DNA of 64,000 nt from Brevibacillus parabrevis (GCF_003710905.1 NZ_RHHV01000005.1:248001-312000); one strand, 5' to 3'. Positions 45,316 to 54,889 are shown, numbered from the stretch's first letter. Numbers and translations are program-made. The notes: a model not told the origin generated them from the sequence alone.

Positions 45316-46011
45316 ATGATCAAGGTTTTGGTAGTGGATGACGAAGCTTCTATCGTGAAGCTGCTGCAATTCAATCTGGAAAAATCGGGATTTCAGGTCG
45401 TTACTGCATTTGATGGCAGACAGGCATTGGATATGGTGAAAAGCGAGCAGCCTGACTTTATCATTCTCGACTTGATGCTGCCAAAAATGGACGGCATGGA
45501 TGTCTGTAAAACATTGCGGCAGGAACGCATCAATACACCGATTCTCATGCTGACCGCAAAAGATGACGAACTGGACAAGATTCTCGGCCTGGAGCTTGGG
45601 GCTGACGACTACTTGACCAAGCCATTCAGCCCGAGAGAGGTAGTGGCACGCGTCAAAGCCATTTTGCGACGAATCCAATCGACACCGGAAGCGGCTACTG
45701 CTCCTGAAGACGTCGTGCTTCAGTTTGGCGACATCCGCATCTATCCGGAAAAATATGAAGTGTTTTGCAAAGACGCCAAAATCGAGCTGACTCCGAAAGA
45801 ATTTGAGCTGCTCAACTACTTGGCCAGCCACCAGGGACGTGTCCTGACGCGCGATCAACTGCTGAATGCCGTCTGGAACTACGATTTCATCGGCGACTCG
45901 CGGATTGTGGACGTACATGTGAGCCACCTGAGAGAAAAACTGGAGGAAGACACGAAAAATCCGCGCTACATTAAAACAGTCCGCGGCTTGGGATACAAAC
46001 TGGAAGGATAA
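45316..46011 (+). CDS. phoP: PhoP-type response regulator
   Basis: 231 residues, OmpR family. Receiver domain with VVDDEA, phosphoacceptor ILDLMLP (D52), MLTAKDD and the lysine in YLTKPFSP; C-terminal winged helix from about 130 with ELTPKEFELLNYLASHQGR and a recognition helix in RIVDVHVSHLREKLE. Position between mdh and the kinase next to phoU and polA identifies PhoP of phosphate starvation. GGGGG lies about 12 bases before ATG 45316. About 210 bases upstream show no clear promoter. Confidence 0.93.
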   Translation: MIKVLVVDDEASIVKLLQFNLEKSGFQVVTAFDGRQALDMVKSEQPDFIILDLMLPKMDGMDVCKTLRQERINTPILMLTAKDDELDKILGLELGADDYLTKPFSPREVVARVKAILRRIQSTPEAATAPEDVVLQFGDIRIYPEKYEVFCKDAKIELTPKEFELLNYLASHQGRVLTRDQLLNAVWNYDFIGDSRIVDVHVSHLREKLEEDTKNPRYIKTVRGLGYKLEG

Positions 46012-46025
46012 CAGGAGGCACGACC

Positions 46026-47789
46026 TTGACTCGCTTTCGTATCAAACTCACCTTCACTATCTTGGGATTAATCTCATTGGTTCTCCTTTTGATGGGAATG
46101 TACTTTGCGAAGGTACTGGAGAACTCTTACCTGCAATCTTTGCATGAGCTTTTATCCCGCGAGTCCAAGCTTGTTGCCCAGGCTGTTCGCTTCCCGACGG
46201 TTTTTGACAATCAGGTTACGCTGGCGGATCGCGTCAAGCAAGTGGCTCCTTCCGACGAAGTCCGCCTGACGATCATCAACCGCGAAGGTCAGGTGCTGTA
46301 CGACAACTCCTCCCATGTAGAGGAGATGGAAAATCATCACGACAGGCCGGAGATGAAGGCTGCGCTGCGGGGCGAAACAGGCATTTCCCGCCGATTCAGC
46401 GAGACGCTCGGCTATGACATGATGTACGTGGCGGTGCCAGTCGAGCAAGGCACAAACATTGTCGGGGCTGTTCGCTCCGCCATGTCGATGAAAGACATTA
46501 CGGACACGATTCACAACATGTGGTACAGCTTGCTTACAGGGCTTTTGGTCACACTGGTGGTCGGCTCCATTGTGGTCTCACGCATTTCTTTTTCCATCAT
46601 CCGTCCGATTGAGGAAATCACCAGGGTAGCCCGCAACATTACCCAGCGTCAGTACGAGAGCCGGGTACGGATCAAGGCCAAGGACGAGATCGGTCAGCTC
46701 GCCGGGGCGATTAACTTCATGGCTTCCAGCTTGGAGCAGCAAATGTACGAAATCTCCGAGAACCAGCAGAGGCTCGCCGGGGTTTTGACCAACATGACGA
46801 GCGGTGTGATCTTCATATCGGAGCAGCGCAGAATCATGCTCGTCAACCCTGCGGTCGAGAAGCTTCTCGGGACGGCTGGGCATGAGCTGGTAGGCAAGCT
46901 GCACATCGAGGCAGGCAAAAGCTTTGGACTGTCCCAGTACATCGACAGATGCCTGGACAAGAGCGAGAAGTTTCGGCAGGAGGTTCACATTTACTACCCG
47001 CAGGAACGCGTGCTCGACGTCAATTTTGCCCCGTACATCAATTTCAAGGGCGAGTCGCGAGGTGTAGTCGTCGTCCTGCATGACATCACGGAAATCCGCC
47101 GTCTGGAAAAGATGCGCAGCGACTTTGTCGCCAACGTGTCGCACGAGCTGCGCACGCCGATTACGTCGATCAAAGGGTTTACCGAGACGCTGTTGGAAGG
47201 CGCGATGCAGGATGAGGAGACATGCCGCAACTTCCTGCAAATCATTTCCGATGAAAGTGAACGGTTGTACCGGATGATCCGCGACATTCTCGATTTGTCC
47301 AAAATCGAGCAGAAGCGCATCCCGCTGCATCTCAGCCACGTGCACGTACAGGAGCTGATCCGTTCTGCGGCCGCGATCATGCACGATCAGGCGCAAAGAA
47401 AGCAGCTGAAAGTGGCGCTGCCGGAGAGCCAGCCGGACATTTGGCTGATGACGGACAAAGATTGCCTCCAGCAAATCGTGCTGAACCTGATGACAAACGC
47501 GATCGCCTACACGCCGGAAGAGGGCGAGATCACGATCAGGACAGAAGCGGACGACAAGCAGATTACCATTCAGGTGGCAGATACAGGGATCGGCATTCCG
47601 GAAAAAGACCTGGCAAGAATTTTCGAACGGTTCTACCGGGTGGATAAGGCTCGCAGCCGCGATTCGGGCGGCACAGGGCTTGGTCTGGCCATCGTGAAGC
47701 ATCTGGTCGAAAACTTGCACGGCCAGATCAAGGTAGAGAGCGTGGAAGGAAGAGGCTCCACCTTCACAGTCATCTTGCCGCTCACCTGA
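46026..47789 (+). CDS. phoR: PhoR-type sensor histidine kinase
   Basis: 587 residues. Membrane helix 1 (about 6-28), an extracytoplasmic sensor region to about 160, membrane helix 2 (about 165-187), HAMP, a PAS domain (about 250-350), HisKA with FVANVSHELRTP (H373), and HATPase with LNLMTNAIAYTP, VADTGIGIP and GGTGLGLAIVKHL. TTG 46026 lies 7 bases after AGGAGG, 14 bases after phoP. It phosphorylates PhoP. Confidence 0.93.
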   Translation: MTRFRIKLTFTILGLISLVLLLMGMYFAKVLENSYLQSLHELLSRESKLVAQAVRFPTVFDNQVTLADRVKQVAPSDEVRLTIINREGQVLYDNSSHVEEMENHHDRPEMKAALRGETGISRRFSETLGYDMMYVAVPVEQGTNIVGAVRSAMSMKDITDTIHNMWYSLLTGLLVTLVVGSIVVSRISFSIIRPIEEITRVARNITQRQYESRVRIKAKDEIGQLAGAINFMASSLEQQMYEISENQQRLAGVLTNMTSGVIFISEQRRIMLVNPAVEKLLGTAGHELVGKLHIEAGKSFGLSQYIDRCLDKSEKFRQEVHIYYPQERVLDVNFAPYINFKGESRGVVVVLHDITEIRRLEKMRSDFVANVSHELRTPITSIKGFTETLLEGAMQDEETCRNFLQIISDESERLYRMIRDILDLSKIEQKRIPLHLSHVHVQELIRSAAAIMHDQAQRKQLKVALPESQPDIWLMTDKDCLQQIVLNLMTNAIAYTPEEGEITIRTEADDKQITIQVADTGIGIPEKDLARIFERFYRVDKARSRDSGGTGLGLAIVKHLVENLHGQIKVESVEGRGSTFTVILPLT

Positions 47790-47882
47790 AATATTTACAC
47801 AAACAAAATAGTAGCTTTACCCGCAGACTACAATCCCCTTGTACTATTTGTCGTGTCAGACAAATGAAGGGGGACGAGGAAC

Positions 47883-48539
47883 ATGTCGCGGCACGCTTTC
47901 GAAGAGCAGCTGGATGTACTGCATCGCAAACTCATGTCCATGGGAACATTGGTTGAGGAAGCGATTCATAAATCGATTAAAAGTTTGGTAGAACGGGATG
48001 TCCATCTGGCGGAACAAGTGATTGCGGCCGATCCGGTTATCAATGAGCTGGAGCAGGAAATACAGAGCGAATGCTTCCGCCTGATCGCCTTGCAGCAGCC
48101 TGTCGGGAGCGATCTTCGCCGCCTGGGAACCATGCTGAAGCTGGTGACTGATCTGGAGAGAATGGGCGATCATGCCGTGTCCATCTCCAAGACGACACGT
48201 CGCCTGATGGCGGAGCCATACGTCAAGCCGCTGATCGATATTCCGTTGATGGCGGATCATGTGAAAGCGATGGTGAGGGATTGCCTGAATGCCTATATCG
48301 CTCGCAACAAAGAAGCGGCAGAAGAGATCGCTGCGCGAGACGATATTGTCGATAAGCTGTTCGCCACGATCTTCCGTGATCTGATCGAGGTCATGATGAA
48401 AAATGGCAATGCGATTTCCCAAGGCACGCATCTGCTCCTGGTGGCGCAATATTTGGAACGGATTGCCGATCACGTCACGAACATTTGCGAGTGGATCATC
48501 TACATGTCCACAGGCAAAATGACGGACTTGAACAAATAG
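47883..48539 (+). CDS. phoU: Phosphate-signalling regulator PhoU
   Basis: 218 residues, two copies of a three-helix bundle: LHRKLMSMGTLVEEAIHKSI and DLRRLGTMLKLVTDLERMGDHA in the first part, and MVRDCLNAYIARN with LLLVAQYLERIADHVTNI in the second, each with the E/D-xxxD metal motif. PhoU damps PhoR and Pst activity when phosphate is plentiful. AAGGGGGACGAGG precedes ATG 47883. No pst genes are in the window. Confidence 0.95.
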   Translation: MSRHAFEEQLDVLHRKLMSMGTLVEEAIHKSIKSLVERDVHLAEQVIAADPVINELEQEIQSECFRLIALQQPVGSDLRRLGTMLKLVTDLERMGDHAVSISKTTRRLMAEPYVKPLIDIPLMADHVKAMVRDCLNAYIARNKEAAEEIAARDDIVDKLFATIFRDLIEVMMKNGNAISQGTHLLLVAQYLERIADHVTNICEWIIYMSTGKMTDLNK

Positions 48540-48587
48540 GATCGAGGACGCTCAAAGCTTTTGCCAGCGGGCGCTCTGGATACGGAA

Positions 48588-48630
48588 TAAAAGTCGCTGT
48601 GAGCCTTTCGCGCTTGCAGCGGCTTTTTTC
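48588..48630 (+). terminator. Terminator of phoPRU
   Basis: AAAGTCGCTG / CAGCGGCTTT with one G-U pair, loop 17 bases, then six T. Confidence 0.82.
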
Positions 48631-48727
48631 CTTTTTCCTGTCGTGACAGATGCCCATTTCCTCCTCGCTGCATACAATACATCGATCCGATCCATTTTCG
48701 ATCAGTGAGTGACTGGAGGGAATGTGC

Positions 48728-49816
48728 ATGGCTAAAAAAGTGCGTCACATATACGCTGCGGGCAACACGGCGCGAGGATACAAAACATTTTACGACTCGG
48801 TCCTGCAAGGCATGGAGCGCGTATACATCCTGTCAGGAGTGGTGGAGGGGGTTACATCGCCGCTCATCGAGACGATTGGCAAGGAGATGTCTCGCAAGAC
48901 CGATCAGGTGGAGTGGATTCATTCACCGTTCGTGAACGGGCAGTACGACGGTGTTGTCTTTCACGAATGGCGGGTAGCGATTATGGACGGCAGCTATCCC
49001 CGCATCTGGAGACCGGCTGCGCCCGGCGTTACCGAGATTCACGTCAACTTGCAGTCGGCGCTCGATACCGATCAGCTGGCTTTGTACAAAAGGCATATCG
49101 CGGCGTGGTACGAAGAGATTTTCCAAAAGAGCGAGGAAGCTTATCAGGCATTCGGGGAGGCGCTGCGCATCCACGATGAATGGGAAGCCCCCTACATCGA
49201 GAACCTGAACCGGGAGGCAGCCAATCTCGTCACGCAAGAGGTCGTGGAGCTGTTTTTCGGAGAGGAAAAGCAGAACAAGCGGGCGCAGGTGCGCAGAATG
49301 TACCTTGGCGCCGCCACTCCGAACGGTCCGGTGGATCACATCATGAAGCTGACCGATTCGCTGCAGAAGCGCTATTTCATCAAAGGCCGACCGGGATCAG
49401 GCAAGTCGACCATGCTGAAAAAGCTGGTGACAGAGGCGGAGAATCGCGGCTTCGATGTGGAGGTATACCACTGCGGACTTGACCCGCACAGCCTGGACAT
49501 GGTGATCGTGCCGGAGAAAAGCGTGGCGATTTTTGACAGCACGGCTCCACACGAATACTTCCCCAGCAAAGAAACAGATGAAGTGATCGACATGTACGCA
49601 CGGGCGATCGACCCTGACACCGACGAGCTGTATCACGATGAGCTGGCTGAGATCAAGTCGCGCTACACGCAAAAAATCAAGGAAGCGACAGCATCGCTTT
49701 TGGCTGCCAAGGAACTGCGCGATCAGTTGAACAATGTGTACGCCGAACTGGCAGATGAGTCCAGGCTCAAAGCGGTTGCCCAAGCGATCATGAGCAGGCT
49801 GGCGCGGATGGGATAA
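48728..49816 (+). CDS. Two-domain P-loop ATPase-like protein, first P-loop degenerate
   Basis: 362 residues. The second half has an intact Walker A, KGRPGSGKSTM (about 218-228), and DMVIVPEKSVAIFDSTAPHE. The first half resembles it: ARGYKTFYDSVLQGMERVYI leads to SGVVEGVTS where a Walker A would be, so the Gly-Lys-Ser is lost. I recall this as the PRK06851-type protein of spore formers, function unknown. GGAGGG lies 6 bases before ATG 48728; ATG 48722 abuts the site. It stands alone behind the phoU terminator. Confidence 0.7.
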   Translation: MAKKVRHIYAAGNTARGYKTFYDSVLQGMERVYILSGVVEGVTSPLIETIGKEMSRKTDQVEWIHSPFVNGQYDGVVFHEWRVAIMDGSYPRIWRPAAPGVTEIHVNLQSALDTDQLALYKRHIAAWYEEIFQKSEEAYQAFGEALRIHDEWEAPYIENLNREAANLVTQEVVELFFGEEKQNKRAQVRRMYLGAATPNGPVDHIMKLTDSLQKRYFIKGRPGSGKSTMLKKLVTEAENRGFDVEVYHCGLDPHSLDMVIVPEKSVAIFDSTAPHEYFPSKETDEVIDMYARAIDPDTDELYHDELAEIKSRYTQKIKEATASLLAAKELRDQLNNVYAELADESRLKAVAQAIMSRLARMG

Positions 49817-49881
49817 ACCAATATCGACCCGAATGAAACCTGTTCGGCTGCTCATACTACAAGAAGGAGGTGAGCGGCCGG

Positions 49882-50820
49882 ATGGGTTTTGCTTTGACGC
49901 TGGCTTTGCTGTTGCTAGCCAATCCCCTCGATCCGACCAACTTTTTGCACATCGAGTTGGGAGAGAAAACAGTAGCCATCCTGGACCGAGCGGATTATAC
50001 CTTGCCTGTTGACGGTGTCCCAGTGGCAGATGACTACCGTTTGCAAAAAGTAATAGACGATGTCGCCAAACAGGCGTATGTGGAGCCGATCAATGCGACG
50101 ATTAATGCGCAAGGGTCCATCGTTGCCGAGAAAAAAGGGCGCAAGCTGGATGAAGCTGCTTTTTTGCAGCAGTTTTACCAGTATTACTACGGCGAGGGCG
50201 CTTCGACTCTACAAGTTTCCTTCCAGGAAGTCCATCCAAAAGTGGACAAGGCTCTCATCAGCCAGGTCCGGAAAAAAGTGATCGGGCAGTATGCCACCTA
50301 TTTCAATTCGCGGAACAAAAACCGCTCTCACAACATCAAACTCGCTTCCCAAGCGATCAACAACTACGTCGTCTTGCCGGGAGAGATTTTTTCTTTCAAT
50401 AAAGTAGTCGGCCAAAGAACGAAGGAAAAAGGGTACATGCAGGCACCGATCATCGTCAGGGGAGAGCTGTCGGAGGGAATTGGCGGCGGGATTTGCCAAG
50501 TATCCTCGACTTTGTTCAACGCCGTGGACAAGGCTGGATTGCATATCATGCAGCGCTATTCCCATAGCAGAAACGTCGCCTACGTCCCGCCTGGCCGGGA
50601 TGCGACCGTGAGCTGGTACGGGCCGGATTTTGTGTTTCAGAACAAATACGCCTACCCGATCATGCTCAGGGCTATCGCAGGAAACGGAGCGATGTATGTG
50701 ACCGTGCATTCGTTTCCCGAGATTGAATACGAGCCTCGACATGTTCCAAGCGTGCGCCAGAACACACCGGAAGAAGGGCCAGCCAGCCCGGAAACCATCA
50801 CGGAACCAACACTGCCTTGA
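49882..50820 (+). CDS. VanW-family exported protein
   Basis: 312 residues. Signal or anchor helix at the N terminus (GFALTLALLLLANP), a linker domain, then a VanW domain (about 150-275) with NIKLASQAINNYVVLPGEIFS, FNKVVGQRT, GGGICQVSSTLFNA and RHSHSRNVAYVPPGRDAT-like YSHSRNVAYVPPGRDATV. VanW proteins occur with cell-wall genes; role unclear. ATG 49882 lies 8 bases after a full-length AAGGAGGTGA. The tail is Pro/Glu/Thr-rich. Confidence 0.88.
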   Translation: MGFALTLALLLLANPLDPTNFLHIELGEKTVAILDRADYTLPVDGVPVADDYRLQKVIDDVAKQAYVEPINATINAQGSIVAEKKGRKLDEAAFLQQFYQYYYGEGASTLQVSFQEVHPKVDKALISQVRKKVIGQYATYFNSRNKNRSHNIKLASQAINNYVVLPGEIFSFNKVVGQRTKEKGYMQAPIIVRGELSEGIGGGICQVSSTLFNAVDKAGLHIMQRYSHSRNVAYVPPGRDATVSWYGPDFVFQNKYAYPIMLRAIAGNGAMYVTVHSFPEIEYEPRHVPSVRQNTPEEGPASPETITEPTLP

Positions 50821-50845
50821 GCTTGACGGGCATGTTGGTTTTTTT
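50806..50845 (+). terminator. Terminator of the VanW gene
   Basis: CCAACA-c-TGCC / GGCATGTTGG then seven T; overlaps the stop. Confidence 0.82.
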
Positions 50846-50878
50846 ATTACCTAGTTAAAATTTAATGTAAAGAAATAG

Positions 50879-50907
50879 TTGCCACGGAATAAAAAAAGTC
50901 GTATAGT
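50879..50907 (+). promoter_or_regulatory. Promoter of the marR efflux operon
   Basis: TTGCCA, 17 bases, TATAGT; both elements are near consensus and the start codon is 56 bases downstream. Confidence 0.65.
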
Positions 50908-50923
50908 GTTTTCTGTGATAAAA

Positions 50924-50939
50924 ATTTCGTGTCCGAAAT
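50924..50939. promoter_or_regulatory. Probable MarR operator
   Basis: ATTTCG-N4-CGAAAT dyad 17 bases after the -10 and 24 bases before the marR start, a typical autorepression position. Confidence 0.55.
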
Positions 50940-50962
50940 ATTAGTTAGGAAAGGAGTGCATC

Positions 50963-51391
50963 ATGAACAAGCCGTTGCATATACGGGACTTGCTGAAGCG
51001 TCTGAACAAGACCTTCGCGACGATGGCTACCAAGGAACTGAGCAAATACGGTTTGACCGTTCCCCAATTGATGATCATTCGGCAAATTCATTGCGAGCCC
51101 AAAACGATCGGCCAGTTGAGCAAAGCTGTCGATTTGTCGTACAGCACCGTTTCCGGCATCATTGACCGACTGGAAAGGGAGCAGCTGGTCGAGCGAGTGC
51201 GTGATGAGAAGGACCGCCGAGTTGTCTGGATTCAGAAAACGGAGAAGATTACCGAACTGTTTGCCAAGGTTGACTTTTTCTCGGAAGAATTTTACAAGCG
51301 GATTTTCCACGGTTTTTCGGATGAAGACCTAGATGGCATTATTTATTCGATGGAAACGTTGATTACGAAACTAGAAGAGAGAGAAAGTTGA
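50963..51391 (+). CDS. MarR-family transcriptional regulator
   Basis: 142 residues. Winged helix with LTVPQLMIIRQIHCEPKTIG, LSKAVDLSYSTVSGIIDRLE and the wing RVRDEKDRRVVWIQKTEK. It probably represses its own operon through the ATTTCG dyad and releases it on binding a drug or phenolic ligand. AAAGGAG precedes ATG 50963. The next three genes form an efflux system and follow at 10, 6 and 13 bases. Confidence 0.9.
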   Translation: MNKPLHIRDLLKRLNKTFATMATKELSKYGLTVPQLMIIRQIHCEPKTIGQLSKAVDLSYSTVSGIIDRLEREQLVERVRDEKDRRVVWIQKTEKITELFAKVDFFSEEFYKRIFHGFSDEDLDGIIYSMETLITKLEERES

Positions 51392-51400
51392 GGAGAAATC

Positions 51401-52060
51401 ATGAAGCGAAAACTGGTTTTGTATGTCATTTTGCTCCTGTTTGTCGCAGGGGGCGGGGGCATCGGTTACTACTACTGGTATCAAGGTGAACACTACGTTA
51501 CGACGCAGGATGCCAGAGTCGCAGGGGATATTTATCGGGTTATGCCTAAAATGACAGGCAAGCTGACCGGACTCGCTGTAAAAGAAGGCGACGCGGTTGT
51601 AGCAGATCAAATTGTCGGACAGCAAGATACGAGCAACCTCGCGACTACTTCGCTGGAAAACAGCGTCCTGCGTTCTCCGATTACAGGAACCGTGATCAAA
51701 ACGCAGGCGAAGGAAGGCGAAATTGTTTCCACAGGGCAATCCGTTGCGCTGGTGATTGACGAGAGCAAGCTGTACATCTCCGCAAACCTGGAAGAAACCG
51801 AGATCGAGCGGCTGAAGCTGGGCCAAAAGGTAGAATTTTCGCTGGATGCCTATCCGGGCAAAAAACTGACTGGTCATCTGATGGAGATCGGAAAAGCGAC
51901 TAACTCCACGTTTTCCTTGATGCCAGCCGTCAACACAAGCGGGAACTTCACCAAAGTCACCCAGCGTATTCCGATTAAAATTGCCATTGATGACACAGCA
52001 GGTCTTCATTTGGCTGCCGGTTTGAACGCCGAGATCAAAGTGCAAGTGAAGGAGATGTAA
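51401..52060 (+). CDS. Short membrane-anchored HlyD/EmrA-type adaptor
   Basis: 219 residues: N-terminal anchor (about 5-26), then two lipoyl half-motifs without the usual alpha-helical hairpin (YVTTQDARVAGDIYRVMPKM, then LRSPITGTVIKTQAKEGEIV), and a beta-barrel end IPIKIAIDDTAGLHLAAGLN. Normal EmrA adaptors have a long coiled hairpin between the halves; here only about 35 residues link them. It is probably a minimal adaptor for the MFS pump downstream. Confidence 0.82.
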   Translation: MKRKLVLYVILLLFVAGGGGIGYYYWYQGEHYVTTQDARVAGDIYRVMPKMTGKLTGLAVKEGDAVVADQIVGQQDTSNLATTSLENSVLRSPITGTVIKTQAKEGEIVSTGQSVALVIDESKLYISANLEETEIERLKLGQKVEFSLDAYPGKKLTGHLMEIGKATNSTFSLMPAVNTSGNFTKVTQRIPIKIAIDDTAGLHLAAGLNAEIKVQVKEM

Positions 52061-52066
52061 TCTGGC

Positions 52067-53296
52067 ATGAAAAAAACAGCTCAATGGAAGTCCATCGCCG
52101 CTGTATTGATGGCGATTTCGCTCATTACAGCAGGCTGTAGCGATACATCCTCCGCGTCTTCCGGAGGCGAAAGCATTCCGGTTGTGAAGACATGGAAGGT
52201 GACTCCTTCCCAGACAGGAGTCATTGCGAACGGTAAAATCGCCGCTTCGGATGAAATTCAGGTCGTGTCCAAAGTGTCCGGCAAAGCGGCGAGCGTCAAC
52301 GTAAAAGAAGGCTCTGTCGTCAAGCAAGGCGATGTATTGGTTACGCTGGAGGCGGCAGACTATCAGCAACAAATTAATCAGGCGCAGGCGGCTATTGCCG
52401 GAGCAAGCGCCAAGCTGCGCGATACAAAAGCAGGCGCCCGCAACGAGCAGCTCACACAGCTGTCGAGCATCGTGACGCAAGCGCAAGCCGGCCTGAAGGT
52501 GGCAGAGAGCAACTACAATCGCATGAAAGCTTTGTTCGATGCAGGGGCGCTGTCACAGGCTGAACTGGAAAGAGTCTCGCTCGATCTGGAAAAGGCGAGA
52601 ACAGGACTGGAGCAGGCGCAAGCGCAGTACGATCTGGCAAAAGCAGGCCCGACCGCTGACACGGTTGCCGCGCTTCAAGCAGAGGTAAGCCGTCTCAATT
52701 CCAGCCTGGAGCTGGCAAAAAGCAGCTATGACAACACGATCATTCGCGCGCCAATCAGCGGCATCGTCGCGAAGCGTTCCATCGATCCGGGCGAAATGGC
52801 TGGAGCAGGCACGCCATTGCTCGTCCTCGTCAACATGGCTGACGTGAAAGTAGAGGCAAGCGTACCGCAAGATCAGATCAACAGCGTCAAAGTTGGCTCT
52901 GAAGTTGACGTAAAAGTCGGCAGCCTGGGCGGAAAAGTGTTGAAAGGTACGGTAGAGTTCGTCTCCCCAGTCTCTGACCCTAACAGCAGCTCGTTCCCGA
53001 TCAAGGTGAAGGTGAGCAACCAAGAAGGACTGCTGCGCGCCGGGATGGTAGCTGAAGTGGCCCTGCAAGGTCAGGCGACACAAGGAATGAAAATACCGAC
53101 GACAGCTGTTCTTGCCAAAGAAAACAAGCATTACATCTACACCGTGGACAACGACGTCGTTCACCAGGTGGAAGTTTCTGTAGACAACGCAAGCGGTGAC
53201 TGGACAACTGTGACCCAAGGTGTGAAAGACAACGATCAGATTGTTTTGAACCCGACAGACAAGCTGTCCGAGGGCACCAAGGTGATCGCAAACTAA
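52067..53296 (+). CDS. Lipoprotein HlyD-family efflux adaptor
   Basis: 409 residues. Lipoprotein signal with lipobox LITAGC (C24). Lipoyl half KAASVNVKEGSVVKQGDVLV, then a complete alpha hairpin of about 130 residues (repeats of QAQAxL), second lipoyl half IIRAPISGIVAKRSIDPGEM, beta barrel and membrane-proximal domain. This is the RND/MacA-type adaptor layout. ATG 52067 follows the previous stop by 6 bases. It differs in design from the preceding adaptor, so the two are not recent duplicates. Confidence 0.88.
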   Translation: MKKTAQWKSIAAVLMAISLITAGCSDTSSASSGGESIPVVKTWKVTPSQTGVIANGKIAASDEIQVVSKVSGKAASVNVKEGSVVKQGDVLVTLEAADYQQQINQAQAAIAGASAKLRDTKAGARNEQLTQLSSIVTQAQAGLKVAESNYNRMKALFDAGALSQAELERVSLDLEKARTGLEQAQAQYDLAKAGPTADTVAALQAEVSRLNSSLELAKSSYDNTIIRAPISGIVAKRSIDPGEMAGAGTPLLVLVNMADVKVEASVPQDQINSVKVGSEVDVKVGSLGGKVLKGTVEFVSPVSDPNSSSFPIKVKVSNQEGLLRAGMVAEVALQGQATQGMKIPTTAVLAKENKHYIYTVDNDVVHQVEVSVDNASGDWTTVTQGVKDNDQIVLNPTDKLSEGTKVIAN

Positions 53297-53309
53297 CGGG
53301 GGTGATGAC

Positions 53310-54884
53310 ATGGCGGAAGCGGTGGCACAGCGGGAGGAAAAGAGCGGCAACGGCAGCATGTGGCTGTCATTGATCGCGATTCTCTCGGGAACCTTCGTTG
53401 CGATTTTGAATAACAGTTTGATCAACGTTGCCCTGCCCACCATGGTCAGTATTTTTGGCTCCACGACAGAGACCATGCAATGGGTTTTGACAGGATACAT
53501 GCTGGCAAACGCCGTCATGATTCCGATGAGCGGTTCGCTGTCAGCCAAATTCGGGGCAAAGAAAATATTCGTCCTGTCATTGTCTGCCTTTACGATCTCA
53601 TCCGTCCTTTGTGCGCTCGCCTGGAGCGATTCTTCCCTGATTGCGTTTCGCGTCGTGCAAGGGGTGAGTGGCGGGATGATCATGCCGATCGGGATGTCGA
53701 TGATCTACATGATCGTTCCCCGGGAAAAGATCGGGATGGCTCTGGGGATTTTCGGGATTGCTTCGATGACGGCGCCTGCATTGGGCCCGACTCTTGGCGG
53801 TTACCTCATTGAGTTTTTGAGCTGGCAGTTTCTGTTTTTGGTCGGTGTTCCTTTCGGGATTTTTGCGGTAATCATGAGTATGGTTTTGCTCAAGGAAACA
53901 CCGAAAAAACCGGAGTTGAAGTTCGACTTTCTCGGCGCTTTTCTGGCGATTGTCGGCTTTGGTGCCCTTCTGCTCGCGTTCAGTAAAGGACAGGCGGAAG
54001 GATGGACGTCCTTTTTTATTGTCAGTCTGTTCTTCGTTGCCATCACGAGCCTTGCGCTGTTCGTCTGGGTGGAACTTGGAAAAGAACAGCCGCTGCTTGA
54101 CTTGCGCTTGCTGAAAATCCCTGTCTTTTCCATCAGTATTCTGACGTCCGGTTTTGTCATGATGGGGATGATGGGCGGGATCTTCCTGATGCCGATCTTC
54201 CTGCAAAACATTCAGGGGATGACGGCCATGGAGTCAGGGATATTGCTGATGCCGCAGTCGATTGCGATGGCAGTCATGATGCCGATCAGCGGCAAGCTGA
54301 TGGATAAATACGGCATCGGGCCAATCGGACTGGTCGGACTGACGATCATGACCATCACGACTTATGAGCTGCACAATCTCGCGGCAGACAGCATGCATTC
54401 CTGGATGGACATGATTTTGACCATCCGCGGTGTGGGTATCGGCCTGTGCATGATGACGCTGTCGACGGTCGGGATGAACGCGGTGCCGCGGACGAGTGTC
54501 GGGGATGCTTCTCCGCTCTCGAACGTGCTGCGCCAGGTCATGAGCTCGTTCGCGATTGCGATTTTGACCGTGATCATGCAGGCGCGGCAAACGTTCCACA
54601 TGTCTTCCATTGCCGACAACCTGAACTCGGATATGGCTACGCAGTTTATCGGCGGAATTTCCGGCTTGTACGTTCAGGCAGGGGTAGATACAGCGAGCGC
54701 AACAGGCGGAGCGAGCACGATCCTGTACGGGATGATGGCAAAAGAAGCGCTGGTGCAAGGGATCGGAGACACGTTCCTCGTCTCTGTCATCCCGATTGCC
54801 TTGTCGATCCCACTCTTGTACTTTTTGCATAAAAAACCGAAGAAAGCTCCGCAGGCGCCCGAGCAACAAAAGGCGGCTGCCTAA
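53310..54884 (+). CDS. DHA2-family MFS drug exporter (EmrB/QacA type)
   Basis: 524 residues with 14 predicted membrane helices. LNNSLINVALPTMVSIFG carries motif D1 of the 14-helix class, SGSLSAKFGAKKIFV the loop 2-3 motif A, and APALGPTLGGYLIEFLSWQF motif C of drug/H+ antiporters. It exports a hydrophobic compound or drug by proton antiport, probably with the two adaptors. GGGGGTGATGAC precedes ATG 53310. A 15-bp-stem terminator follows. Confidence 0.92.
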   Translation: MAEAVAQREEKSGNGSMWLSLIAILSGTFVAILNNSLINVALPTMVSIFGSTTETMQWVLTGYMLANAVMIPMSGSLSAKFGAKKIFVLSLSAFTISSVLCALAWSDSSLIAFRVVQGVSGGMIMPIGMSMIYMIVPREKIGMALGIFGIASMTAPALGPTLGGYLIEFLSWQFLFLVGVPFGIFAVIMSMVLLKETPKKPELKFDFLGAFLAIVGFGALLLAFSKGQAEGWTSFFIVSLFFVAITSLALFVWVELGKEQPLLDLRLLKIPVFSISILTSGFVMMGMMGGIFLMPIFLQNIQGMTAMESGILLMPQSIAMAVMMPISGKLMDKYGIGPIGLVGLTIMTITTYELHNLAADSMHSWMDMILTIRGVGIGLCMMTLSTVGMNAVPRTSVGDASPLSNVLRQVMSSFAIAILTVIMQARQTFHMSSIADNLNSDMATQFIGGISGLYVQAGVDTASATGGASTILYGMMAKEALVQGIGDTFLVSVIPIALSIPLLYFLHKKPKKAPQAPEQQKAAA

Positions 54885-54889
54885 GAAGA

